This document shows positions 51,713-59,280 of a DNA stretch of 64,000 nt, piece after piece. This DNA is from Sanyastnella coralliicola (lineage in GTDB: Bacteria > Bacteroidota > Bacteroidia > Flavobacteriales_D > Sanyastnellaceae): contig NZ_CP132543.1 in NCBI RefSeq assembly GCF_030845195.1, positions 3,675,501 to 3,739,500 on the forward strand, written 5' to 3'. Positions within the stretch are counted from its first letter, which is position 1; the number at the start of each line of letters is the position of its first letter. The notes beneath the pieces were generated by a model, which worked only from the letters and a program-made list of their open reading frames with translations, had not been told where the DNA came from and did no database searches. The position numbers and the translations under genes are program-made.

Positions 51713-54553
51713 TCATCCAAATTCGCGAATGTATTCTTTTGCAGTTATTAATCCTCTCATCAATCTTTGATACGAATTGACTGGAGGCCCGACATAGTCA
51801 AGAGTATCACCGTTCTGTCCTGGAATTAGGCTAGGCAAATCAGACAGAGCATCTGAAGCAGAAATGCATTGCTTGTAGCGATTAAACAAATCTTTAGTTG
51901 GATCTAGCTTTGTAATTATTGCTGGGGGTGTGATTTCACCAAGGTACTGACGTTGCCCTATTAAAAAAACCCTCTTGCGCCTTTGAGGTATTGCGTAGTG
52001 CTCTGATTGCAGAACAAACCCATCAACATGACTGATAACCTTCTTGAATTCCTTCTTCACTTCCTGGAAGACCTTACCTTTGTCCATGTTCAAAAGACCA
52101 GATACATTTTCAAACACGAACCCATCTGGTTGTACCATTGTCAGGAACTTAGTATAATCTCGGAAAAGCAGATTTCGAGGATCCTCCATTGTTCTTTTCT
52201 TGCCCGCAGTTGAAAAACCTTGACACGGAGGCCCGCCTAGAATCCAAAATGGCTTTCTTTTATTCTCTTCTTTGAACTTAAAAGCTTTTTGGACAAGGGT
52301 ATCGAATATCTGGTGGTCCGTTATACTACCAAGAATTGTGTCATCATGAACATTTCTTGCATATGTCTCAAGAAAGCGTTTTTCAATGTCGTTGGCAAAA
52401 AGAGGCTTCCATCCAGCCCATTTGAAACCTAATCCCATACCCCCTGCTCCAGAAAACAAATCAACGTAAACTCCCTTAGTCCCTATCACTTCCGAAATCT
52501 GTAATGCTACTTGATAAGCTAACAATGGCGGAACAGCATTTCCTATTTGTGTATTGATCGATTGCTGTGACCCAATAAACTCGAAAGAATCGGGAAAAGA
52601 TTGAAACCTTGCGGCTTCGCGCTGTGATATTACTCTATCTTGATTGTAATGAATATGACAGCCATTACCCGGTCTATTCAAATAGGTATTGATAGTATAG
52701 GAGGGCATGTTTGGTAACAACCTGCCATAGTATGTAGATCGGCTACCTTTTCCCGCCTTATAGCCAGCGCGAATAGTCTGGACTCGCTTTGAGGGAACAT
52801 CTTCTGGAATATCTTTCCAATTACCTCCGGGTGGTACTGATTTAACAATCGTCAAATCCATTTCACTTAAGGTAGATGAAAGGTGGTTATATATCTTAAT
52901 TTCAACCTTTGTTCCATCTGTATTTATACCTTCCAGTAATTGATGCTCTCTCATTAGTGTTTCCTTTTCCTCAACTGATAATTTCTGGAATGTATCTACG
53001 ATAAAACTATATTCGGAGATATCTAAGCCGTAAATTATTTTGGCTACATACGCGTCTATCTTAGCCTCAACATCTCCTCCTTCCAGTTGCTTACCTACAA
53101 GTTTAGCTAGATGACCAAAGTTATGGAATCTGACCCTCGAAGGTATCTTCGTTTTTCTCATTGAAGACAGGGAAATATGACCCGTTGCAAGGTTATTTCT
53201 CAGTTGAAACTCGAAGCACAACGAATTGAGAATGGCAAGTAGTATTCTCAATTCGTTTGAACTACCATCTTTGTAAAAGCATACTCCAAGAGAGTTTCCT
53301 GCTACAAAGCCTTGAGGAACTATAGTGGCTATCATTCTTCTTTTCTGACTTGATCGTGAAACGTCTCGCCAGACGATTTTTTCTTTCACCACAGAATGGG
53401 GTGCCGTCCAACCATTTTTGTTAAATGATTGAAAATCTCCCTCTTTTATACTGAACCGGTCAATCATTCGTCCCTTTATAAACAAGGGGTGGCCATTGTT
53501 TGGGACAAGATAAGCCTTGATACCTGTTTCATCAATTTCTCTCCCTGCCCATAGCCCTTCACTTATATCCTCTTCTATTTGTTGCCAATCTTTATTGTGT
53601 TGACCTAACTTCTGTAAAATATCAAGCGTTCTGTTGCTAATATTCATTGGTAAATTATAGCCCGAGCTGACAATTATTTTGTGATTTAAATCAACACTCT
53701 CCTTGCGCTCTAGATTCAATTCTTGATCAAATTTTGACAGAAGAACTTTTTGAGACTTGCCTCCATTTCTTCTGAAGACAAGTACAGCTGAATCGACATC
53801 GGCTTTACCAAATAGCTTAGCCTCTGCAGGATAATAGTCTATTGTGTGAATCGAATCGATGGTAAAGAGTTCCTTCCGGAGTGATAGAGATTGATCATCT
53901 GCTAGAAAAGATGTAGGCAAAACAACCATGGTAAAACCATTCGGCGAAACTAGGTTTCTAATCAACTCTACCCCTACTCTTGAGAGGTTTGTTCCCCAAC
54001 CCGCAAATTTTCTTTTTGGTTGAGAAAGAGGATAATTCTCTGCCAGATACTTATCATATGCTTTCAAACTGGAGATGTAATCAGCCTTTTCCTGATCACC
54101 TAAATACTTTAGCTCACGGCTGTCGGGTTTGATCATTTCCCATGGCGGATTCGTCAAAATGAAATCAAAACCATATCTCTCTTCTGCGTTATGTTTAAAG
54201 GCGTCTTGGATAACAATGTTGATTTCATCAATATCTATGTCCAGCTTCATCAGCTTTTCTCTAACACCTTCAAGCCCACTCTTTTCTATATCCCAGAGAT
54301 GGATAGTCCACGTCACTTCAGGCAACCCAAATTCAGCCCACTTTTCTAAGAACCAAAACACCAGCCGTCCATCACCAGCAAAGGGATCACATACGGTATA
54401 TCTCGATTTAAAGCGCCCTTCATTTTTCAAGATCCCAATGAGATTTCGGATGCCATGACTAGCGATTGAATGATGTGTATAGTACTTACCCGATAACTTA
54501 ACCTTGAGGTTAGTTGCATTAGGGGTGTCTTTTATGTGCTCTAAATGCTCCAC
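51713..54553 (-). CDS. Fused N6-adenine / circularly permuted C5-cytosine DNA methyltransferase
   Basis: 946 residues from a GTG at 54553 (a stop lies four codons upstream). Residues 1 to about 535: m6A methyltransferase with DPFAGDG (56-62) and NPPW (135-138), as in the Alw26I-type adenine enzymes. From 573: the second half of an m5C enzyme comes first, with a target-recognition segment (PPGGNWKDIP), motif IX REAARFQSFPD (645-655) and motif X GNAVPP (671-676). Then the first half follows: motif I DLFSGAGG (698-705), motif IV GGPPCQGF (C777), ENV (815-817), QRRKR (857-861). All catalytic residues are present, so it should modify both strands of an asymmetric site. Confidence 0.9.
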   Translation of the reverse strand: MEHLEHIKDTPNATNLKVKLSGKYYTHHSIASHGIRNLIGILKNEGRFKSRYTVCDPFAGDGRLVFWFLEKWAEFGLPEVTWTIHLWDIEKSGLEGVREKLMKLDIDIDEINIVIQDAFKHNAEERYGFDFILTNPPWEMIKPDSRELKYLGDQEKADYISSLKAYDKYLAENYPLSQPKRKFAGWGTNLSRVGVELIRNLVSPNGFTMVVLPTSFLADDQSLSLRKELFTIDSIHTIDYYPAEAKLFGKADVDSAVLVFRRNGGKSQKVLLSKFDQELNLERKESVDLNHKIIVSSGYNLPMNISNRTLDILQKLGQHNKDWQQIEEDISEGLWAGREIDETGIKAYLVPNNGHPLFIKGRMIDRFSIKEGDFQSFNKNGWTAPHSVVKEKIVWRDVSRSSQKRRMIATIVPQGFVAGNSLGVCFYKDGSSNELRILLAILNSLCFEFQLRNNLATGHISLSSMRKTKIPSRVRFHNFGHLAKLVGKQLEGGDVEAKIDAYVAKIIYGLDISEYSFIVDTFQKLSVEEKETLMREHQLLEGINTDGTKVEIKIYNHLSSTLSEMDLTIVKSVPPGGNWKDIPEDVPSKRVQTIRAGYKAGKGSRSTYYGRLLPNMPSYTINTYLNRPGNGCHIHYNQDRVISQREAARFQSFPDSFEFIGSQQSINTQIGNAVPPLLAYQVALQISEVIGTKGVYVDLFSGAGGMGLGFKWAGWKPLFANDIEKRFLETYARNVHDDTILGSITDHQIFDTLVQKAFKFKEENKRKPFWILGGPPCQGFSTAGKKRTMEDPRNLLFRDYTKFLTMVQPDGFVFENVSGLLNMDKGKVFQEVKKEFKKVISHVDGFVLQSEHYAIPQRRKRVFLIGQRQYLGEITPPAIITKLDPTKDLFNRYKQCISASDALSDLPSLIPGQNGDTLDYVGPPVNSYQRLMRGLITAKEYIREFG

Positions 54554-54559
54554 TACAGA

Positions 54560-54573
54560 GTGCTAATTATAGT
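54560..54573 (-). promoter_or_regulatory. Candidate controller operator (C-box-like), site 2
   Basis: GTGCTAATTATAGT on the plus strand, identical to site 1; 7-20 bases upstream of the methyltransferase GTG, placed to block or modulate its transcription. Confidence 0.55.
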
Positions 54574-54776
54574 CTTCAAAAATAAGGCAATCCGAGGATC
54601 TTTTGAGCTTCAGCCGTGCCCTATATCCTGAGTTATTCACAAATCAATTACATCAGGACATAACCTAATTACGTTGACAATCACCTGAGTCGTATTCAGC
54701 CTAGAACCGGTCCAGAAGTATGTCGATAAAAATATCTGTCATATATAGGCGAAAAAGCAGACCAAAGTTTGGAACA

Positions 54777-55559
54777 CTATCCCCTCATATCTATGAGCAA
54801 TCTCCTTACTGTAGTCTTTGGTATTTCTGTTATTCTGGAGATCTCCCCGTAAGAAAGTGGTGAATCCAAGTACTTCTTGAGCTTGCGTTGATTCTTCTTT
54901 CTCTTCTTCTCTTGATCAGAGGTCTTCATTGCTCTATCTTCCCTTCTCTTTCGATTCTTTGTTTCCCTTTGTTGGTCTTCGATTTCCTCTTTAAACTTCA
55001 CATTATTAAACCAACGGCAGTACTCCTCAATAAGAAAATTTATGGTGGTTTTATTTCGGAAGAAAAATTGAGGAATGAAGATTCGTTCATGAGGTTCAAG
55101 GTCATCGATTCTGAAACTCATCATTAAACGTCTTCTTCGCTTATATTGTGGCAAGTCACTTACCTTTCCATACTCACTATTGAGTTCTTGAATCTTTTCA
55201 TAATAGTACTCAAGTAGCTCGTCAACGTCACAACGTATGTCATCAAATTCTTGGATTGAAATTTCGCGCTCCTTGTATCTCTGCATATTCTGGGTCATCA
55301 CTTCATTAAGGTGAGTGACCCTATCTCGAATTGAAGAGATCTGCTTTCTCCTTGCCTTCATTGTAGGGTTGCTATAAAGTATTCGGAAGACTAAGTTTTG
55401 TTCATCAAATTTCTTCTGTTCATTCCTGACTGTCTTCAAAGAATCAACAGCAAGCTTATGGACATATTCACGAAACTCATCTTTGTGCTCAAAACTGTTG
55501 AATTTATCTTGCCTCACCCGAAAAGAATTATAAAGTTTTTGCACCTCTTCCTCAGTCAC
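54777..55559 (-). CDS. Basic coiled-coil protein with C-terminal HTH-like end
   Basis: 260 residues, strongly charged. Helical N-terminal two thirds (LAVDSLKTVRNEQKKFDEQ, ELLEYYYEKIQELNSEYGK), a segment ERIFIPQFFFRNKTTINFLI, then a lysine/arginine-rich coil (KNRKRREDRAMK, KKRKKNQRKLKKYL) and finally LSYGEISRITEIPKTTVRRL, a helix-turn-helix pattern. It could bind DNA and be an element-maintenance or replication-associated protein; I do not recognise the family. Same strand as the methyltransferase, 223 bases upstream of it. Confidence 0.6.
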   Translation of the reverse strand: MTEEEVQKLYNSFRVRQDKFNSFEHKDEFREYVHKLAVDSLKTVRNEQKKFDEQNLVFRILYSNPTMKARRKQISSIRDRVTHLNEVMTQNMQRYKEREISIQEFDDIRCDVDELLEYYYEKIQELNSEYGKVSDLPQYKRRRRLMMSFRIDDLEPHERIFIPQFFFRNKTTINFLIEEYCRWFNNVKFKEEIEDQQRETKNRKRREDRAMKTSDQEKKRKKNQRKLKKYLDSPLSYGEISRITEIPKTTVRRLLIDMRG

Positions 55560-56164
55560 TTTTAACTTGCCGGCGGTTTTTGTTTAAAAGATGCGATGGG
55601 AAATAACCGAATACATAAAACGTGACCTGATATATCTCTGAGTCCATCTGGGATCTAGTTCTATGGTGTCCCCCAATAGTCATGCTCTGTGCGATCTTTC
55701 AGGCCCCATCCATTTGTTCGATACTCTAGTTCAATCTTGTGTTTCTCAAGACGCTATTCTTTTTTAATCTCTTTGAATATGTGTTTGCAAACGAGTTTTA
55801 TCATGAATCCTTTAATTCCTCACGAGCCAAAACTCTAGAGGTCTTATTAAATATTTAAATATTAAAGAATAGTATAAATATTATCCTTATTCCGAATTGC
55901 CCTTGAGCAAGAAACCCCAAAAAACACCTGCGATTTCTGAACCCACGGCAGGGCAACAAAGTCGGACACACAGCTCACTGTAGAACCAACAATATCATCC
56001 TTGGACAGGAATTTACGACAACTTCGCTATTCAAAAAAGGACTGTTGGTTCATGCCTAAACGGCTCAAGAAAGAAGGCCAACTAATGAGCGATATTCCCA
56101 AGTTGAGACGACTACCCCGTAGTAAAGGTGGATCGTGACTAAACCAGTACAGATGACCTGGTTA
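55560..56164. other. 605-base A+T-rich gap inside the island
   Basis: No start-to-stop frame of coding quality. A very A+T-rich stretch lies around 55845-55890 (TTAAATATTTAAATATTAAA). A short plus-strand frame at 56045-56131 (ending LPRSKGGS) has no recognisable homology. Probably eroded element sequence. Confidence 0.5.
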
Positions 56165-57385
56165 TTAAGGAGAAAAGAATGAATGGTTTGAAATCACTTT
56201 GGCCTGTTCTTCCTTGGACACCTTGATATATTTAAGAAAGCTAGATTCAGTGCGATGTCCCGTAATGCTCATAATCGCCAGTGATGGTACGCCAGCCAGA
56301 TATGCGTTAGTGGCAAAACTGCGTCGTCCTGTGTGTGAGGAAATGAGCTCATATTTCGGGTTGACAAAGTCTTGTTTTCGCCCCGCAATAGTTCTAGAAA
56401 TTGTTGTCATTTGGTCTATCCCAGCTTTTTGACAAACGACTTTAACGTATTCATTGAATTTCTGATTTGAAATAGGCTGTATCCCACCATTCTTATTATG
56501 TTTTTCAATGATGGCCTTGGCTCTTGGATGAAGTGGAATAATGATTTCTTCACCTGTTTTCTGTGTCCTTAGTCTAAGTAAGTTCCCATCATTTACCATA
56601 TACTGAGGCTTCAGCTTATCGTAATCAGAAAATCTGAGCCCTGTATGACAGCCAAGCAGAAATAGGTCCCTAACATTATTTAGTTTCTCATTCAGGTTAA
56701 CCTCTGTTATTCGCTGAATCTCATCTTCACCCAAGTACACCGAATCAGATGTCTCATGAGGTTTTTTAAAACTCTTCGATTTAAAAATCATATTACTGTG
56801 CAAACCTTCTTCTAGAGCCAAGCCCATTAGTAGCTTAATGAACTTGATAATTCGCCCTGTAGAGTTCGCAGAATAGTTGAGTTGATTATTACAGTATTCA
56901 ATTAGTTTGTCATAGAACTAATGGTTCACACAATCGAATGAAATCCGTTTTTTAAGTGTCCGTTCAAATGCCGTTAAGTGTTTGTAGCAAGTCCTGTACT
57001 GCTTTATAGTATTTGGCTTCTTAACGTTAGTTGACCGTAGTATGTGCCTTTGTGCATAAGGAAGAAGGTAAGTCTTGTCATCATCCGAATGCTTGGGATC
57101 GGTGAGTCTTGATTTTATCAGTTCTACTTCACGTTTAACCGAATGAGTTGAGATGTCATTGTCTAGTTGAAGCTGTCTAAGAGCCCTCTGAATCTCGATC
57201 TTAAACCTGTTTATTAGCTCGTTAATCTCTACATCATCAGAACAGTTCTCAACTTGTTCTGTCTTTTGATTAAACCTGCCTGAGTGTACAGAAATACCAA
57301 GTGAGCTTTTGACTCTGAAACCTGAGAAGCTGATATCTGCATATAAGTATTGCTTCCCGGACTTTTTTCTAATTCTAGTCTTCAT
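56165..57385 (-). pseudogene. Tyrosine recombinase (integrase) interrupted by one in-frame TAG
   Basis: The 406-codon frame runs from the ATG at 57385 to 56165 with a single stop (TAG at 56918-56920) after codon 155. Both sides are in the same frame and homologous to Bacteroidota integrases. Before the stop: arm-binding (TRIRKKSGKQYLYAD) and core-binding parts. After it: the rest of core binding (FYDKLIEYCNN) and the catalytic domain with GCHTGLRFSDY (Arg), SSHTGRRSF (HxxR), GHRTESSFLKY (His, Tyr). All catalytic residues are kept, so the mutation looks recent. Restart at internal ATG 56827 would give only the catalytic part. Confidence 0.85.
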
Positions 57386-57778
57386 ATTGATTCATTTGGG
57401 AGAATAGGGTGTCCATGATGGGGTCCAAAAGGACTTTGAATACCTCTGTAATGGGAGGTGATGAAAACCCATAAATTCTCATGTTATTACTTAAATAATA
57501 CAACGAACTAGTTGATCTTTCAGGGACTATTAGCCCTTTCAGAACTGGATGTATGGCAAGGAAAAGAACAAATGACCATCCAAAAAAGAGCTATTTTTGT
57601 TGCCCTCCGTTAGATACCTGACGGGGCTGCTTTTCAGATCGAAGGAAAACAGACCAAAATCAATGGTCAATTTTACCATTCAGAGTCCAGCACTTTATCG
57701 AGTAAAAAGCGAGTTCAGTCGATATAAACACCTTGTTTACAGCGCTTTTTGTGTATTTTTAGGGTACAATACCTAACC
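57386..57778. other. Intergenic stretch holding the right island end
   Basis: No coding frame. Contains the candidate attR (57613-57630). The last 100 bases are presumably the promoter region of the following chromosomal gene. Confidence 0.5.
57613..57630. repeat. Candidate attR (degraded tRNA-Arg 3' end)
   Basis: GATACCTGACGGGGCTGC, 15 of 18 identical to 49180-49197 in the tRNA gene, same orientation, downstream of the integrase start. Confidence 0.55.
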
Positions 57779-59176
57779 ATGACTTTCGCTAAACTCATCT
57801 TCTCGACCCTCGTGTGTTTTTTGACACTCACTTGTGCTGCACAGTGGGAACAGCTCGGATCAGATATTCTGGGAGTTGCCGCATTTGATTTTGCTGGACA
57901 GGTCGTCAGCATCAGTGATGATGGTTCTACGGTAGCGGTGGCAGCTCCAGAGAATGATGTAAATGGGAACAAGTCTGGGCATGTCCGTGTGTTTCGACTG
58001 GAGGCTGAAGAATGGGCGCAATTAGGAAGTGATCTGAATGGTATTGCAGAACTCGATCAGTTCGGATGGTCAGTTAGATTAGACGCCGATGGCGACCGTA
58101 TCATTGTTGGAGCACCCTATCATGAAGGACCCTTCTTTGAAAGTGGTCAGGCGCGTGTTTTTGAGTACGATGGGGCTGACTGGATTCAGATTGGACAAGC
58201 CTTAGACGGAACAGGTGAAGAAGAACGATTTGGGTACGACGTAGCCATCTCAGATGATGGTTCGATCATATCGGTGAGCAGCATCAGAGCGTATTTTCTG
58301 CGGGGAACAGTTCGTTCGTATCAACTGATTGGAGGTGTTTGGACACAGTTGGGTTCAGACCTTATCGGGCAGAGCACATCGGATGCAATGGGAGAGTCTA
58401 TCGATATGGTTGCAGACGGGTCACGGATTGTAGTGGGAATTACCGGAGAGGACCAGGGAGCAATGAACGCCGGACAGATAAGAGTATACGATTTTGACGG
58501 AGCTGATTGGAGTCAAGTAGGAGGTAACATCAACGGAGAAAACAGTTTCGATGCTTTTGGAAGAGGAGTGGCCATCAGCGCCGATGGGTCTACGATTGCT
58601 GCTGGAGCACCCAACCATTTCAATTCACAAAGCAACGCCGGTCAAGCAAAAGTCTTCAGCTGGGATGGCGACGCTTGGGTCCAAAAAGGCGCTACCATCG
58701 AAGGGGATGATTTCTCTGAATTGTTGGGATATAATGTCTCACTTGACGCTGATGGGTCGACATGGACCGTGGCTTCCATTAACCATGACTCACCGTCAGC
58801 ACAAGGGGCTGGAAGATTACAATTGTTGCAATGGGATGGGGCAGCGTGGCAATCAGAACTTGACCTTGTCGGTGATAACCCCGGTGTTAGTATGGGCAGT
58901 GATGTACAGATTAGTCAAGACGGACGCACGTTCATAGTCGGTGTTCGAGGAAGCGATATTGGCATCAATCAAAGCGGTAAAGCTGAGGTTTGGTCAGACC
59001 CTATTTGTTTAGGAGATTTTGATGACAACGGAACGAGAGATACGTCAGATCTGTTGTTATTCCTTTCCCAGCTCAACTGTACTTCTGAGTGCGTTGCAGA
59101 TTTGAATGGTGATGGAGAGGTGACCATAACTGATCTGTTGGATTTTCTTTCAGTTTTTGGAGAGGCTTGCCCTTGA
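57779..59176 (+). CDS. Exported FG-GAP/beta-propeller-like protein with dockerin-like C-terminus
   Basis: 465 residues from the ATG at 57779; signal peptide MTFAKLIFSTLVCFLTLTCA. Seven-fold-looking repeats of about 55-60 residues, each with ISxDGSxxxVGAP-type strands and VRVFxxxGxxWxQLGxDxxG, as in integrin-alpha/FG-GAP propellers. The last 55 residues are CLGDFDDNGTRDTSDLL, then DLNGDGEVTITDLLDFL and ACP, the same paired EF-hand-like end as the protein at 42868-44628. No T9SS sorting domain. First chromosomal gene after the island. Confidence 0.85.
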   Translation: MTFAKLIFSTLVCFLTLTCAAQWEQLGSDILGVAAFDFAGQVVSISDDGSTVAVAAPENDVNGNKSGHVRVFRLEAEEWAQLGSDLNGIAELDQFGWSVRLDADGDRIIVGAPYHEGPFFESGQARVFEYDGADWIQIGQALDGTGEEERFGYDVAISDDGSIISVSSIRAYFLRGTVRSYQLIGGVWTQLGSDLIGQSTSDAMGESIDMVADGSRIVVGITGEDQGAMNAGQIRVYDFDGADWSQVGGNINGENSFDAFGRGVAISADGSTIAAGAPNHFNSQSNAGQAKVFSWDGDAWVQKGATIEGDDFSELLGYNVSLDADGSTWTVASINHDSPSAQGAGRLQLLQWDGAAWQSELDLVGDNPGVSMGSDVQISQDGRTFIVGVRGSDIGINQSGKAEVWSDPICLGDFDDNGTRDTSDLLLFLSQLNCTSECVADLNGDGEVTITDLLDFLSVFGEACP

Positions 59177-59280
59177 TAAAGGAGGTTTTATCTGCTTCTT
59201 CTTATACAGAATTGGCTGATTTCAAGGCTTTTTTCTAATTTGAAGGCTCTATTGAGTATTGAAACTAAACACCTTAACCT

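Larger units (their letters stand above)
49197..57630. mobile_element. 8.4-kb genomic island with type IIS restriction-modification system
   Basis: Bounded by tRNA-Arg(CCT) on the left and a degraded copy of its 3' end on the right. Contents: a 154-residue unknown gene, HTH controller, type IIS endonuclease, m6A/m5C methyltransferase, a basic coiled-coil protein and a tyrosine recombinase with an internal stop. By eye it is richer in A+T than the flanks, uses many ATA and AGA codons, and has none of the iterated CGCTAGCG motifs common elsewhere in the window. No mobilisation or replication genes are recognised, so it looks like an integrated, now stranded element. Confidence 0.8.

Noticed and set aside
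56045-56131. Short plus-strand frame in the island gap
   Set aside because: 28 codons, no recognisable similarity, surrounded by non-coding A+T-rich sequence.
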